Source: Pseudomonas syringae KCTC 12500 (GTDB lineage Bacteria; Pseudomonadota; Gammaproteobacteria; Pseudomonadales; Pseudomonadaceae). Taken from it: a stretch of DNA of 64,000 nt. Both the position numbers and the translations under genes were made by a program. The notes below the pieces were generated by a model. It saw only the letters and a list, made by a program, of their open reading frames with translations, was not told the DNA's origin and did not search any database. Where the stretch lies: the NCBI RefSeq assembly GCF_000507185.2, contig NZ_AYTM02000002.1:4003501-4067500 (forward strand). Reading direction: 5' to 3'. Of the stretch, positions 46,173 to 56,948 are shown piece after piece (position 1 is the stretch's first letter; each line of letters opens with the position of its first letter).

Positions 46173-47036
46173 ATGGCAGAGATTACTGCAGCGTTGGTCA
46201 AAGAACTGCGCGAGCGTACCGGCGAAGGCATGATGGATTGCAAAAAGGCCTTGACCAAGGCTGGCGGCGACATCGAAAAAGCAATCGACGATATGCGTGC
46301 TTCCGGCGCCATCAAGGCCGCCAAGAAAGCAGGTAACGTGGCTGCTGAAGGCGCTATCGCCATCAAGGACGACGGTAAAGCCGCTGTCATCATCGAAGTC
46401 AACTCGCAGACCGACTTCCTGGCCCTGCAAGACGACTTCAAGGCTTTCGTTGCTGCAAGCGTCGAAAAAGCCTTCGTTGACAAGCTGACTGATGTCGCTC
46501 CGTTGATCGAAGCTCAGGAAGATGCACGTCTGGTACTGGTCGGCAAGGTTGGCGAAAACGTCAACATCCGTCGCCTGAAGCGTATCGAAGGTGACGTGGT
46601 AGGGACTTACCTGCACGGCAACAAGATCGGCGTGGTTGTTACCCTCAAGGGTGGCAACGTCGAACTGGCCAAAGATATCGCCATGCACGTAGCAGCAAGC
46701 AACCCCGAGTTCCTGTTCCCTTCGGAAGTTTCTGCCGAAGCGATCGAGCGCGAGAAGAACGTCTTCCTGCAATTGAACGAAGACAAGATCAAAGGCAAGC
46801 CAGCTGAAATCGTTGAGAAGATGGTTGGCGGTCGTATCACCAAGTTCCTGGCAGAAGCCAGCCTGGTCGAGCAAGCCTTCGTCAAGAACCCGGAAGTCAA
46901 GGTCGGTGATCTGGCCAAGAAAGCCGGCGCTGAAATCGTTTCCTTCACCTACTTCAAAGTAGGCGAAGGCATCGAGAAGCCAGTTGATAACTTCGCTGAC
47001 GAAGTGGCTGCTCAACTGGCTGCCGCCAAGCAGTAA
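46173..47036 (+). CDS. tsf: Elongation factor Ts
   Basis: A 287-residue guanine-nucleotide exchange factor for EF-Tu. The N-terminal domain holds VKELRERTGEGMMDCKKAL, followed by VAAEGAIAIKDDGKAAVIIEVNS-type core strands with QTDF. ATG 46173 is preceded by AAGAGGATTTTGAA. It is downstream of rpsB, the universal bacterial order, and ends at a hairpin before pyrH. The length is normal (E. coli 283). Confidence 0.98.
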   Translation: MAEITAALVKELRERTGEGMMDCKKALTKAGGDIEKAIDDMRASGAIKAAKKAGNVAAEGAIAIKDDGKAAVIIEVNSQTDFLALQDDFKAFVAASVEKAFVDKLTDVAPLIEAQEDARLVLVGKVGENVNIRRLKRIEGDVVGTYLHGNKIGVVVTLKGGNVELAKDIAMHVAASNPEFLFPSEVSAEAIEREKNVFLQLNEDKIKGKPAEIVEKMVGGRITKFLAEASLVEQAFVKNPEVKVGDLAKKAGAEIVSFTYFKVGEGIEKPVDNFADEVAAQLAAAKQ

Positions 47037-47059
47037 GACGGTTTTTCAACTGTCGCCCC

Positions 47060-47093
47060 AAAGAGGCTGCCCGCTCACGCGTGCGGCCTCTTT
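47060..47093 (+). terminator. Terminator of tsf
   Basis: AAAGAGGC (47060-47067) pairs with GCCTCTTT (47086-47093), with a GC-rich loop; the T run is short. It lies 23 bases after the tsf stop. Confidence 0.65.
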
Positions 47094-47241
47094 GTCGAAA
47101 GAGAAAAGGAAATTTTCCTTGGAGATTGTGCTCACAAGGCTGCATTCTCCCGACGCGCGCATAGCGTCAAGCTAAAGTAAGCGCAGGCTTGAAATAGCCC
47201 GCACAGATTTTTTTCAGAATACGCCGCAGGAGAGATTCGCA

Positions 47242-47982
47242 ATGGCTCAGCAGGGCAGTGGTTATCAGGCTCGCTATAAACGCATTCTACTCAAGCTTAG
47301 CGGTGAGGCCCTCATGGGCTCAGAAGAGTTCGGCATTGATCCCAAGGTGCTGGACCGCATGGCGCTGGAAGTCGGCCAGCTGGTCGGTATCGGCGTTCAG
47401 GTCGGTCTGGTGATCGGTGGCGGCAACCTGTTCCGTGGCGCGGCCCTGAGTGCTGCGGGCATGGATCGGGTGACAGGCGACCACATGGGCATGCTGGCCA
47501 CTGTGATGAACGCCCTGGCAATGCGCGATGCGCTGGAGCGCGCTAATATCACCGCCATCGTGATGTCGGCCATTTCCATGGTGGGAGTGACCGATCATTA
47601 CGATCGTCGCAAGGCCATGCGCCATCTCAGCGCCAAGGAAGTGGTGATTTTTGCTGCCGGTACCGGTAATCCGTTCTTTACGACCGATTCTGCTGCCTGT
47701 CTGCGCGCGATCGAGATTGACGCCGACGTGGTGCTTAAGGCTACCAAGGTGGACGGTGTGTACACCGCGGATCCGTTCAAAGACCCGAATGCCGAGAAGT
47801 TCGATCATCTGACGTACGATGAAGTGCTGGATCGCAAGCTGGGTGTGATGGATCTGACCGCAATCTGCCTGTGTCGCGATCACAAGATGCCGTTGCGCGT
47901 CTTCAACATGAACAAGCCGGGTGCCCTTCTGAATATCGTCCATGGTGGCGCTGAAGGGACCCTGATCGAGGAAGCACAATAA
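47242..47982 (+). CDS. pyrH: UMP kinase
   Basis: A 246-residue hexameric kinase that phosphorylates UMP with ATP. The opening [15 protein letters not shown] and [17 protein letters not shown] form the nucleotide-binding core. [20 protein letters not shown] is the typical mid-domain motif. ATG 47242 has AGGAGAG upstream. A 205-base gap separates it from tsf and probably holds a promoter. Its stop overlaps the frr start region (one base). Confidence 0.97.
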   Translation: MAQQGSGYQARYKRILLKLSGEALMGSEEFGIDPKVLDRMALEVGQLVGIGVQVGLVIGGGNLFRGAALSAAGMDRVTGDHMGMLATVMNALAMRDALERANITAIVMSAISMVGVTDHYDRRKAMRHLSAKEVVIFAAGTGNPFFTTDSAACLRAIEIDADVVLKATKVDGVYTADPFKDPNAEKFDHLTYDEVLDRKLGVMDLTAICLCRDHKMPLRVFNMNKPGALLNIVHGGAEGTLIEEAQ

Positions 47983-48539
47983 TGATCAACGAAATCAAGA
48001 AAGATGCTCAGACCCGCATGCAGAAGAGTCTGGAGTCGCTGACCCATGCCTTCACCCGTATCCGTACCGGCAAGGCGCATCCAAGCATCCTGGGTGGCGT
48101 CATGGTTCCTTACTACGGTAACGATACCCCGCTGGCCCAAGTGGCCAACGTGACCGTCAAGGACTCGCGTACCCTTCAGGTCGTGGCGTTCGAGCGCAAC
48201 ATGCTGGCGGCTGTCGACAAGGCTATCCAGAGCTCTGGTCTGGGTTTCAACCCGACCAACCTGGGTGAGCTGCTGCTGATCTCCATGCCGGCGCTGACCG
48301 AAGAAACCCGCAAGGGCTTCACCAAGCAGGCGCGCGATGCCGCGGAAGATGCCCGTGTGGCCGTCCGTAACATTCGCCGTGACGCCTTGAGCCAGTTGAA
48401 AGACCTGGTCAAGGAGAAGGAAATCAGCGAAGACGAAGAGCGTCGTGCGGCTGACGACGTACAGAAGCTGACTGACAAGTTCGTTGCGGAAATCGAAGTT
48501 GCGGTCAAGCAGAAAGAAGCCGATCTGATGGCTGTTTAA
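47982..48539 (+). CDS. frr: Ribosome recycling factor
   Basis: A 185-residue tRNA-mimic that, with EF-G, splits post-termination ribosomes. The opening [20 protein letters not shown] and [20 protein letters not shown] are the signature helices. The length matches the family exactly (E. coli 185). It overlaps pyrH by one base (TAATG) and precedes uppS by 16 bases, the standard cluster order. Confidence 0.98.
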   Translation: MINEIKKDAQTRMQKSLESLTHAFTRIRTGKAHPSILGGVMVPYYGNDTPLAQVANVTVKDSRTLQVVAFERNMLAAVDKAIQSSGLGFNPTNLGELLLISMPALTEETRKGFTKQARDAAEDARVAVRNIRRDALSQLKDLVKEKEISEDEERRAADDVQKLTDKFVAEIEVAVKQKEADLMAV

Positions 48540-48555
48540 GGTTTCGGACGCTTTC

Positions 48556-49311
48556 ATGGAAAAGATAAAACCGGCCGTGCCGTCTTCGGTGCCGCGCCAT
48601 GTCGCGATTATCATGGATGGTAATAATCGCTGGGCGAAGAAACGCCTGCTGCCAGGCGTTGCAGGCCATAAGGCGGGTGTCGATGCTGTGCGGGCCGTTA
48701 TCGAGGTCTGCGCTGAAGCCCGGGTCGAAGTACTGACACTGTTCGCGTTCTCCAGTGAAAACTGGCAGCGCCCGGCCGAAGAGGTTGGCGCGCTGATGGA
48801 GCTGTTTTTCACGGCGTTGCGCCGTGAGACCAAGCGCCTGAACGAGAACGAGATCAGCCTGCGGATCATCGGCGACCGCTCGCGCTTTCATCCTGAGCTT
48901 CAGGCTGCCATGCGCGAGGCGGAAGTGCGCACCTCTGGCAACAGCCGCTTCGTGCTGCAGATCGCTGCCAACTACGGTGGGCAGTGGGACATCGCGCAGG
49001 CCGCCCAGCGGCTGGCGCGTGAGGTTCAGGCCGGGCACCTGCAGCCGGAGGACATTACTCCCCAGTTGTTGCAGACCTGCCTGGCCACCGGCGACTTGCC
49101 GTTGCCGGATCTGTGCATACGCACCGGCGGCGAGCATCGCATCAGCAACTTCCTGCTTTGGCAGCTGGCCTACGCCGAGCTGTACTTCTCCGACCTGTTC
49201 TGGCCGGACTTCAAACACGATGCCATGCGCGCTGCGCTGGCAGATTTCGCTTCTCGCCAACGTCGCTTCGGTAAAACCAGCGAACAGGTAGAAGCTGGAG
49301 CCCGGGCTTAA
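48556..49311 (+). CDS. uppS: Isoprenyl (undecaprenyl diphosphate) synthase
   Basis: A 251-residue cis-prenyltransferase that makes undecaprenyl diphosphate, the lipid carrier for cell-wall synthesis. The catalytic Asp21 is in VAIIMDGNNRWAKKR, followed by GHKAGVDAVR. The late RTGGEHRISNFLLWQLAY and FWPDF motifs complete the site. It overlaps cdsA by one base, so the two are coupled. Confidence 0.96.
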   Translation: MEKIKPAVPSSVPRHVAIIMDGNNRWAKKRLLPGVAGHKAGVDAVRAVIEVCAEARVEVLTLFAFSSENWQRPAEEVGALMELFFTALRRETKRLNENEISLRIIGDRSRFHPELQAAMREAEVRTSGNSRFVLQIAANYGGQWDIAQAAQRLAREVQAGHLQPEDITPQLLQTCLATGDLPLPDLCIRTGGEHRISNFLLWQLAYAELYFSDLFWPDFKHDAMRAALADFASRQRRFGKTSEQVEAGARA

Positions 49312-50126
49312 TGCTGAAACAACGGATCATCACGGCACTCATTCTGTTGCCGATCGCCTTGTGCGGGTTTTTCCTGCTGACCGGCATGTACTTCGCCCTG
49401 TTCATCGGGGTGGTTGTCGTTCTGGGTGCCTGGGAATGGGCGCGGCTCGCAGGTTTTGCCGCGCAGTCGATGCGTATCGGTTATGCGGCTGTGGTCGCCG
49501 TTCTGCTATTTCTCATGTACCTGCTGCCGGGGCTGGAGCCCTGGGTGCTGGTTGCCGCGGTCATCTGGTGGAGTGTTGCGACCTTTCTGGTCCTTACCTA
49601 TCCGGACTCGAGCAGCCACTGGGCGAGTGCAGCGTGCAAGCTGGTTATCGGCCTTCTGATTCTGCTGCCTGCATGGCAGGGTCTGGTCCTGATCAAGCAA
49701 TGGCCGCTGGGTAACTGGCTGATTCTGTCGGTGATGGTGCTGGTCTGGGCCGCCGACATCGGCGCTTATTTCTCCGGCAAGACTTTTGGCAAACGCAAGC
49801 TGGCACCCAAGGTAAGCCCTGGCAAGAGCTGGGAGGGCGTATATGGCGGTCTGGTCGTCAGCCTGGGCATCACGGCAGCAGTGGGCGTTTCCCGCGACTG
49901 GACGGTTGCGCAGTTCATAGCAGCGCTCTTTGGTGCCGCGGTGATCGTATTCATCTCGGTGATTGGCGACCTGACCGAAAGCATGTTCAAGCGCCAGTCC
50001 GGGGTCAAGGACAGCAGCAATCTGCTGCCTGGCCACGGCGGGGTGCTCGACCGTATCGACAGCCTGACGGCGGCCATCCCGGTATTTGCGGTGCTGCTCT
50101 GGGCCGCTGACTGGGGTGTCATGTGA
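49311..50126 (+). CDS. cdsA: Phosphatidate cytidylyltransferase
   Basis: A 271-residue integral membrane enzyme (about eight helices) that converts phosphatidate and CTP to CDP-diacylglycerol. The signature near the C-terminus, [20 protein letters not shown] followed by VLDRIDS, is intact. It overlaps uppS by 1 base and dxr by 4 bases, and lies between two isoprenoid genes, as in other gammaproteobacteria. Confidence 0.97.
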   Translation: MLKQRIITALILLPIALCGFFLLTGMYFALFIGVVVVLGAWEWARLAGFAAQSMRIGYAAVVAVLLFLMYLLPGLEPWVLVAAVIWWSVATFLVLTYPDSSSHWASAACKLVIGLLILLPAWQGLVLIKQWPLGNWLILSVMVLVWAADIGAYFSGKTFGKRKLAPKVSPGKSWEGVYGGLVVSLGITAAVGVSRDWTVAQFIAALFGAAVIVFISVIGDLTESMFKRQSGVKDSSNLLPGHGGVLDRIDSLTAAIPVFAVLLWAADWGVM

Positions 50127-51313
50127 GTGGGCCGCAACAAATCACCATTCTGGGTGCAACCGGTTCCATCGGGCTGAGTACTCTGGATGTCGTTGCCCGT
50201 CATCCAGCGCTTTATCAAGTGTTCGCGCTTACCGGCTTCAGTCGCCTGGACGAATTGCTGGCCTTGTGCATCAGGCACACGCCGCAGTACGCCGTAGTGC
50301 CTGATCAGGTGGTCGCCCGCAAGCTGCAGGATGACCTCGCTGCGGCCGGGCTCGATACACGGGTGCTGGTCGGCGAGGGCGGTCTGTGCGAAGTAGCCGC
50401 AGACCCTCGGGTAGATGCAGTCATGGCCGCCATTGTCGGAGCTGCCGGCTTGCGCCCGACGCTGGCTGCGGTGGAGGCGGGCAAGAAGGTATTGCTGGCC
50501 AACAAGGAAGCGCTGGTCATGTCCGGCGCCTTGTTCATGCAGGCCGTTCGGCAAAGTGGCGCTGTGCTGTTGCCGATCGACAGCGAGCACAATGCGATCT
50601 TCCAGTGCCTGCCCGGCGACTTCGCTCGCGGGCTGGGTGCCGTCGGTGTTCGGCGGATCATGTTGACTGCCTCGGGCGGGCCGTTTCGCGAAACGCCGCT
50701 GGAGCAGTTGCACAATGTCACGCCTGAGCAGGCCTGTGCCCACCCGGTCTGGTCGATGGGGCGCAAGATCTCCGTCGATTCGGCAACCATGATGAACAAG
50801 GGGCTCGAGCTGATCGAAGCCTGCTGGCTGTTCGATGCGCGCCCGGATCAGGTCGAGGTGGTCATTCACCCGCAAAGCGTGATCCACTCGCTGGTCGATT
50901 ACGTCGATGGCTCGGTGTTGGCTCAATTGGGCAATCCCGACATGCGTACGCCCATCGCCAATGCACTGGCATGGCCTGCGCGTGTAGACTCTGGCGTTGC
51001 GCCACTGGACCTGTTTCGTATCGGTCAGCTTGATTTTCAGGCGCCGGACGAGGAACGATTCCCTTGCCTGCGGCTGGCCCGACAGGCGGCAGAGGCTGGA
51101 GGCAGTGCGCCTGCCATGCTCAACGCGGCCAATGAAGTGGCTGTTGCGGCATTCCTCGACGGGCGTATCCGCTATCTGGAAATCGCCGGTATTATCGAGG
51201 AGGTTCTGGATCATGAGCCTGTCACCGCGGTCGAAGGACTCGATGCGGTGTTCGCCGCCGATGCGAAAGCGCGTTTGCTGGCAGGCCAATGGCTTGAAAG
51301 AAACGGGCGATAG
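50123..51313 (+). CDS. dxr: 1-deoxy-D-xylulose 5-phosphate reductoisomerase
   Basis: A 396-residue NADPH-dependent enzyme, the first committed step of the MEP isoprenoid pathway. The cofactor-binding [15 protein letters not shown] is near the start. [15 protein letters not shown] (metal ligands), SGGPFRE and [12 protein letters not shown] follow. The start is GTG 50123, overlapping the cdsA stop by 4 bases. Isopentenyl units made here feed UppS, encoded upstream. Confidence 0.97.
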   Translation: MSGPQQITILGATGSIGLSTLDVVARHPALYQVFALTGFSRLDELLALCIRHTPQYAVVPDQVVARKLQDDLAAAGLDTRVLVGEGGLCEVAADPRVDAVMAAIVGAAGLRPTLAAVEAGKKVLLANKEALVMSGALFMQAVRQSGAVLLPIDSEHNAIFQCLPGDFARGLGAVGVRRIMLTASGGPFRETPLEQLHNVTPEQACAHPVWSMGRKISVDSATMMNKGLELIEACWLFDARPDQVEVVIHPQSVIHSLVDYVDGSVLAQLGNPDMRTPIANALAWPARVDSGVAPLDLFRIGQLDFQAPDEERFPCLRLARQAAEAGGSAPAMLNAANEVAVAAFLDGRIRYLEIAGIIEEVLDHEPVTAVEGLDAVFAADAKARLLAGQWLERNGR

Positions 51314-51429
51314 CGATCTGACAACCCGAAAGATATGAGTGAATGGGTTGATGTGGTGCGTCAAGGGCGGGCCTGGAGGTCTGCAATGATTAACACACTG
51401 GCCGACCAGTCGGTACCCGGAGAAGGCTG

Positions 51430-52782
51430 ATGAGCGCTTTATACATGATTCTCGGCACCCTGATTGCGTTGGGCGTGCTGGTGACCTTCCACGAATTCGG
51501 CCACTTTTGGGTGGCTCGTCGCTGTGGCGTCAAAGTGCTGCGTTTTTCAGTAGGCTTCGGCACGCCTCTTCTGCGCTGGCATGACCGTCAGGGCACCGAA
51601 TACGTCGTCGCTGCCATTCCTCTGGGCGGCTATGTGAAAATGCTTGACGAGCGCGAAGGCAATGTCCCGCCCGAGCTCGCCGACCAGTCGTTCAACCGCA
51701 AGACAGTAGGCCAGCGCATTGCGATCGTAATCGCCGGCCCGACAGCCAATTTCCTTCTCGCCATCGCATTTTTCTGGGTGCTGGCGATGATGGGCAGCGA
51801 GCAGGTTCGCCCGGTGATCGGCGCAGTCGAGTCCGGAAGCATCGCCCAGCAGGCTGGCCTGACGGCCGGACAGGAAATCGTCGCTGTCGATGGCGAGCCT
51901 ACTTCTGGCTGGTCCGGGGTCAACCTGCAGCTGGTCCGTCGCCTGGGTGAAAGCGGTACCATCGCTTTCAAGGTCCGGGATCAGGGTTCTACGGTCGACA
52001 CTTCCCGTGAGCTGGTACTCAATGACTGGCTGAGAGGGGCAGAAGAGCCTGATCCGATCAAGTCGCTGGGTATTCGCCCGTGGCGTCCGGCGCTGCTTCC
52101 GGTACTGGCAGAAATCGATCCGAAAGGTCCGGCGCAGAGCGCAGGGCTTAAATCGGGTGATCGTCTGATTTCGATGGACGGTCAGCCGCTCGAGGAGTGG
52201 CAACAGGTTGTCGATCGGGTGCGCGAGCGCCCCGAAGCGAAGATTTCGCTGCGCATCGAGCGCGACGGCGTGCAAATGGACGTGCCGGTGACGCTCGCGG
52301 TCAAAGGCGAGGGCAAGGCTGCCGCAGGTTACCTCGGCGCTGGTGTGAAAGCTGTCGATTGGCCACCCGAAATGCTGCGCGAGGTCAGCTACGGGCCTTT
52401 CGCGGCGATGACCGAGGGCGTGAAGCGCACCTGGAACATGAGTGTGCTGACCCTGGACTCGCTGAAGAAAATGTTGTTCGGCGAGCTCTCGGTAAAAAAC
52501 TTGAGTGGACCGATAACCATTGCTAAAGTGGCGGGCGCTTCGGCCCAGTCGGGCATCGGAGATTTTCTGAACTTCCTCGCTTATCTGAGTATTAGCCTGG
52601 GTGTTCTGAATCTGCTGCCCATTCCCGTCCTGGACGGGGGGCATTTGCTGTTTTATCTGATCGAGTGGGCGCGTGGTCGTCCCCTTTCGGAAAAGGTTCA
52701 AGGTTGGGGGGCGCAGATCGGTATCAGTCTGGTAGTGGGCGTAATGTTGCTCGCGCTGGTCAACGATCTGGGCCGACTGTAA
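51430..52782 (+). CDS. rseP: RseP, site-2 intramembrane metalloprotease
   Basis: A 450-residue inner-membrane zinc protease. It cleaves the anti-sigma factor (MucA in Pseudomonas) to release the envelope-stress sigma factor AlgU. HEFGH is at residues 21-25. Two PDZ domains occupy about 115-310, and the third ligand Asp402 is in LPIPVLDGGHLLF. All catalytic residues are intact. It links to the lptF pair earlier in the window, a predicted AlgU target. bamA follows after 74 bases. Confidence 0.97.
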   Translation: MSALYMILGTLIALGVLVTFHEFGHFWVARRCGVKVLRFSVGFGTPLLRWHDRQGTEYVVAAIPLGGYVKMLDEREGNVPPELADQSFNRKTVGQRIAIVIAGPTANFLLAIAFFWVLAMMGSEQVRPVIGAVESGSIAQQAGLTAGQEIVAVDGEPTSGWSGVNLQLVRRLGESGTIAFKVRDQGSTVDTSRELVLNDWLRGAEEPDPIKSLGIRPWRPALLPVLAEIDPKGPAQSAGLKSGDRLISMDGQPLEEWQQVVDRVRERPEAKISLRIERDGVQMDVPVTLAVKGEGKAAAGYLGAGVKAVDWPPEMLREVSYGPFAAMTEGVKRTWNMSVLTLDSLKKMLFGELSVKNLSGPITIAKVAGASAQSGIGDFLNFLAYLSISLGVLNLLPIPVLDGGHLLFYLIEWARGRPLSEKVQGWGAQIGISLVVGVMLLALVNDLGRL

Positions 52783-52802
52783 AGCGTTGCCGAGTTGCGA
52801 AT

Positions 52803-52830
52803 CTGCCGCATTTTGCGGCAGTTTGTTTAT
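52803..52830 (+). terminator. Hairpin between rseP and bamA
   Basis: CTGCCGCA (52803-52810) and TGCGGCAG (52814-52821) with a TTT loop, followed by TTTGTTTATT. It may partly terminate upstream transcription before bamA. Confidence 0.6.
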
Positions 52831-52856
52831 TGCCAGTTGGAATAAGAAAGGACTTC

Positions 52857-55232
52857 ATGAAACGTCTGCTGCTAACTGCGGTTCTTTCCGCACTGATGAT
52901 CGCTGAAGTTCACGCCGAGTCCTTCACCATCTCCGATATCCGTGTCAACGGCCTGCAGCGGGTTTCCGCCGGCAGTGTCTTTGGTGCACTGCCGCTGAAC
53001 GTAGGCGAGCAGGCGGACGATGGTCGTTTGGTCGATGCTACCCGTTCGCTGTTTAAAACCGGTTTCTTTCAAGATATCCAGCTGGGTCGCGACGGCAACG
53101 TGCTCGTCATCAACGTCGTCGAGCGTCCTTCGGTTGCGAGTATCGAAATCGAGGGTAACAAGGCCATCTCCACCGAGGACCTGATGAAGGGGCTGAAACA
53201 GTCCGGTCTGGCCGAAGGTGAGATTTTCCAGCGTGCTACCCTCGAAGGCGTGCGTAACGAGCTGCAACGTCAATACGTTGCCCAGGGCCGTTACTCTGCC
53301 GAGGTTGACGCCGAGGTTGTTCCTCAGCCGCGCAACCGCGTTGGCTTGAAGATCAACATCAATGAAGGCACCGTAGCCTCCATTCAGCACATCAACGTGG
53401 TGGGCAACAAGGTCTTCTCCGACGAAGACCTGACCGACCTGTTCGAGCTCAAGACCAGCAACTGGCTGTCGTTCTTCAAGAATGACGACAAGTACGCCCG
53501 TGAAAAGCTGTCCGGTGACCTTGAACGTCTGCGTTCGTACTACCTCGATCGCGGCTATATCAACATGGATATCGCCTCGACCCAAGTATCGATCACGCCT
53601 GACAAGAAGAACGTGTACATCACGGTCAACATCAACGAAGGCGAGAAGTACAGCGTCAAGTCGGTCAAGCTCAGCGGTGACCTGAAGGTCCCTGAAGACC
53701 AGGTCAAATCCCTGTTGCTGGTGCAGCCGGGCCAGGTCTTCTCGCGCAAGGTCATGACCACGACGTCCGAACTGATCACCCGCCGTCTGGGTAACGAAGG
53801 CTATACCTTCGCCAACGTCAACGGCGTACCGACACCGAACAACGAAGACCACACGGTCGATATCACCTTCGTCGTCGACCCGGGCAAGCGTGCCTACGTC
53901 AACCGTATCAACTACCGCGGCAACACCAAGTCGGAAGACGAAGTGCTGCGTCGCGAAATGCGTCAGATGGAAGGCGGCTGGGCATCGACCTACCTGATCG
54001 ACCAGTCGAAAACCCGTCTGGATCGTCTGGGCTTCTTCAAGGAAGTCAACGTCGAAACGCCACCTGTTCCTGGCACCGACGATCAGGTCGATGTGAACTA
54101 CGCCGTTGAAGAGCAGGCGTCCGGTTCGATCACCGCCAGCGTGGGCTTTGCGCAAAGCGCCGGTCTGATCCTCGGTGGTTCGATCAGCCAGAACAACTTC
54201 CTCGGTACCGGTAACAAGGTCAGCATCGGCCTGACCCGCAGCGAATACCAGAGCCGTTACAACTTTAGCTACGTCGATCCGTACTACACGCCGGACGGTG
54301 TCAGCCTGGGTTACAGCGCGTTCTATCGCACCACCAACTACGATGACCTCGACGTTGATGTTGCAAGCTATGCGGTTGACAGCCTGGGTGCCGGTATCAA
54401 CCTTGGCTACCCGATCAGCGAGACCTCGCGCCTGACTTACGGCCTTTCTGTGCAGCAGGACGAGATCAAGACCGGCAAGTACACCGTTGACGAGATTTTC
54501 GACTTCGTCGAGAAGGAAGGCGACAAGTACCTGAACTTCAAGGGCTCGGTTGGCTGGTCTGAATCGACCCTGAACAAGGGTGTATTGGCGACCCGTGGTC
54601 ACTCGCAAAGCCTGGTATTCGAATCCACCTTGCCGGGTAGCGACCTGTCGTTCTTCAAGCTGGATTACCGTGCTCAGTACTTCCACCCGATCACCGATAA
54701 CTACACCCTGCGTCTGCACACCGAGCTGGGTTATGGTGACGGATACGGTTCGACCTCGGGTCTGCCGTTCTACGAGAACTACTACGCGGGCGGTTTCAAC
54801 TCGGTACGTGGCTTCAAGGACAGCACCCTTGGTCCGCGCAGTACGCCAAGTAACGGTTCCAAGCCGGGCACACTGGCGGACCCGGACCAGGATCCACTGC
54901 CGTTCGGCGGCAACGCCCTGGTTCAGGGTGGCGTAGAAGTCATGTTCCCGCTGCCATTCGTCAAGGATCAGCGCTCGCTGCGGACGTCTGTTTTCTGGGA
55001 CGTGGGTAATGTCTTCGATACCAAGTGCGACTCGACCAGAACAAGCGCGTCAGGCAAGAAAGTCGAATGCAACGACATCGACCTTTCCGGCATGGCCAGC
55101 TCTGTGGGTATCGGCGTCACCTGGATCACCGCACTCGGCCCGCTAAGCTTTGCTCTGGCGATGCCGATCAAGAAGCCGGACGACGAAGCCGAAACGCAGG
55201 TTTTCCAATTCTCCCTGGGTCAGACCTTCTAA
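52857..55232 (+). CDS. bamA: BamA, outer-membrane protein assembly factor
   Basis: A 791-residue Omp85 protein, the essential core of the BAM complex, which inserts beta-barrels. The signal peptide MKRLLLTAVLSALMIAEVHA precedes five POTRA domains (to about residue 420). The C-terminal barrel has the L6 motif FNSVRGFKDSTLGPR and ends in FSLGQTF with a terminal Phe. ATG 52857 is chosen for the signal peptide and AAAGGA upstream; the frame is open 64 codons further into rseP. skp follows 45 bases later. Confidence 0.98.
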   Translation: MKRLLLTAVLSALMIAEVHAESFTISDIRVNGLQRVSAGSVFGALPLNVGEQADDGRLVDATRSLFKTGFFQDIQLGRDGNVLVINVVERPSVASIEIEGNKAISTEDLMKGLKQSGLAEGEIFQRATLEGVRNELQRQYVAQGRYSAEVDAEVVPQPRNRVGLKININEGTVASIQHINVVGNKVFSDEDLTDLFELKTSNWLSFFKNDDKYAREKLSGDLERLRSYYLDRGYINMDIASTQVSITPDKKNVYITVNINEGEKYSVKSVKLSGDLKVPEDQVKSLLLVQPGQVFSRKVMTTTSELITRRLGNEGYTFANVNGVPTPNNEDHTVDITFVVDPGKRAYVNRINYRGNTKSEDEVLRREMRQMEGGWASTYLIDQSKTRLDRLGFFKEVNVETPPVPGTDDQVDVNYAVEEQASGSITASVGFAQSAGLILGGSISQNNFLGTGNKVSIGLTRSEYQSRYNFSYVDPYYTPDGVSLGYSAFYRTTNYDDLDVDVASYAVDSLGAGINLGYPISETSRLTYGLSVQQDEIKTGKYTVDEIFDFVEKEGDKYLNFKGSVGWSESTLNKGVLATRGHSQSLVFESTLPGSDLSFFKLDYRAQYFHPITDNYTLRLHTELGYGDGYGSTSGLPFYENYYAGGFNSVRGFKDSTLGPRSTPSNGSKPGTLADPDQDPLPFGGNALVQGGVEVMFPLPFVKDQRSLRTSVFWDVGNVFDTKCDSTRTSASGKKVECNDIDLSGMASSVGIGVTWITALGPLSFALAMPIKKPDDEAETQVFQFSLGQTF

Positions 55233-55277
55233 GCGTCTGATCTTTGATAACGCAACGAATTTTGTAGGAGTTGTATT

Positions 55278-55781
55278 GTGCGTAAGTTGACTCAACTGGT
55301 AATGCTGGCAACCGTACTGGTCGCAAGCCCTGCATTCGCCGACATGAAAATTGCGGTACTGAACTATCAGATGGCCTTGCTGGAATCGGACGCTGCCAAG
55401 CGTTACGCAGTGGACGCCGAGAAGAAATTCGGCCCGCAACTGACCAAGCTGAAAAGCCTGGAAAGCAGCGCCAAGGGCATTCAGGATCGTCTGGTCAGCG
55501 GTGGCGACAAGATGGCTCAGCCTGAGCGCGAGCGTCTGGAGCTTGAGTTCAAGCAAAAGGCCCGTGATTTCCAGTTCCAGTCCAAGGAACTGAACGAAGC
55601 CAAGGCCGTTGCTGACCGCGAAATGCTCAAGCAGTTGAAGCCGAAGCTGGATCAGGCTGTAGAAGAAGTCATCAAGAAAGGTGGTTTCGATCTGGTTTTC
55701 GAGCGCGGTGCGGTGATCGACGTCAAGCCACAGTATGACGTGACTCGCCAGGTCATCGAGCGCATGAACCAGCTGAAGTAA
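55278..55781 (+). CDS. skp: Skp/OmpH periplasmic chaperone
   Basis: A 167-residue trimeric chaperone that carries unfolded outer-membrane proteins to BamA. The signal peptide [21 protein letters not shown] is cleaved after residue 21. The rest is the long helical, charged coiled coil ([20 protein letters not shown]). The start is GTG 55278, with TAGGAG at 55264-55269. It lies between bamA and lpxD, 2 bases before the latter. Confidence 0.95.
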   Translation: MRKLTQLVMLATVLVASPAFADMKIAVLNYQMALLESDAAKRYAVDAEKKFGPQLTKLKSLESSAKGIQDRLVSGGDKMAQPERERLELEFKQKARDFQFQSKELNEAKAVADREMLKQLKPKLDQAVEEVIKKGGFDLVFERGAVIDVKPQYDVTRQVIERMNQLK

Positions 55782-55783
55782 CC

Positions 55784-56839
55784 ATGAGCATAACCATCAA
55801 GCTCGGCCAGTTGGCCGAGTTCCTTGGTGCTACGTTACGTGGCGACAAGGATATCGAAATCACCGGGCTGGCCACTTTACAAGAGGCCGGCCCTGGTCAA
55901 GTCAGTTTCCTGGCAAATCCCAAGTATCGTAAATTGCTGGTCGATACCCAGGCCACTGCCGTGCTGCTCAAGCCGGCAGACGCCGAAGGTTACACCGGTA
56001 ATGCGCTGGTGGTTCCTGATACTTATCTGGCCTATGCGCGCATTTCGCATTTTTTCGATCCCAAGCCTAAAAGTAGCGCAGGCGTTCATCCGACGGCAGT
56101 GATTGCCGCAGATGCACTGATTGATCCTGCTGCCAGCATTGGCGCTTTTGCTGTGATCGAGAGCGGTGTGCGCATTGCAGCAGGTGTCACCATCGGTGCT
56201 CACTGCTTCATCGGCGCTCGCTGCGAGATCGGTGAAGGCGGCTGGCTGGCCCCGCGGGTAACGCTTTACCACGATGTGCGCATTGGCAAGCGCGTGGTCA
56301 TCCAGTCGGGTGCTGTGCTGGGTGGCGAAGGCTTTGGCTTTGCCCAGGATAAAGGTATCTACCACAAGGTTGCACAGATCGGTGGCGTCACCCTCGGTGA
56401 TGACGTCGAGGTTGGCGTCAATACGGCAATCGATCGGGGTGCGCTGGCTGATACGCGAATTGGCAATGGCGTCAAACTGGACAACCAGATTCAGATTGCC
56501 CACAACGTGCAGGTCGGCGACCACACGGCGATGGCTGCGTGTGTTGGTATCTCTGGAAGCACCAAAATCGGCAAGCATTGCATGCTGGCGGGCGGGGTTG
56601 GTCTGGTGGGGCATATCGATATTTGCGATGGTGTTTACATCACGGGTATGACCATGGTCACGCACTCCATCACCGAGCCTGGTTCCTACTCCTCGGGTAC
56701 GGCTATGCAACCAGCGGACGAATGGCGCAAGAGCGCAGCTCGTCTGCGCAAGATCGACGACATGGCGCGACGTCTGCAAAAGCTCGAAAAGGTTGTAGAG
56801 ACGGTGACCTCCTCGGGTAATCGCTCATCTGATGGCTGA
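55784..56839 (+). CDS. lpxD: UDP-3-O-acyl-glucosamine N-acyltransferase LpxD
   Basis: A 351-residue hexapeptide-repeat acyltransferase that adds the second acyl chain in lipid A synthesis. The N-terminal uridine-binding domain precedes a left-handed beta helix ([16 protein letters not shown] and similar repeats). The catalytic His240 is in [12 protein letters not shown], aligned with E. coli His239. The C-terminal helix ends it. It starts 2 bases after the skp stop. Confidence 0.97.
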   Translation: MSITIKLGQLAEFLGATLRGDKDIEITGLATLQEAGPGQVSFLANPKYRKLLVDTQATAVLLKPADAEGYTGNALVVPDTYLAYARISHFFDPKPKSSAGVHPTAVIAADALIDPAASIGAFAVIESGVRIAAGVTIGAHCFIGARCEIGEGGWLAPRVTLYHDVRIGKRVVIQSGAVLGGEGFGFAQDKGIYHKVAQIGGVTLGDDVEVGVNTAIDRGALADTRIGNGVKLDNQIQIAHNVQVGDHTAMAACVGISGSTKIGKHCMLAGGVGLVGHIDICDGVYITGMTMVTHSITEPGSYSSGTAMQPADEWRKSAARLRKIDDMARRLQKLEKVVETVTSSGNRSSDG

Positions 56840-56948
56840 TACCTTTTTAATATCAAGCGTGCTCAGTCGATAAACTGCCTCCTTGATGTAGAGGGGTGCT
56901 GCGCAGTCGCGACGCACTCCTAATCTTTACTACAGGCTTCCCCTCGAA

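Noticed and set aside
52872..54719. 615-codon minus-strand frame opposite bamA
   Set aside because: Antisense shadow of bamA with a repetitive Val/Asp composition typical of that.
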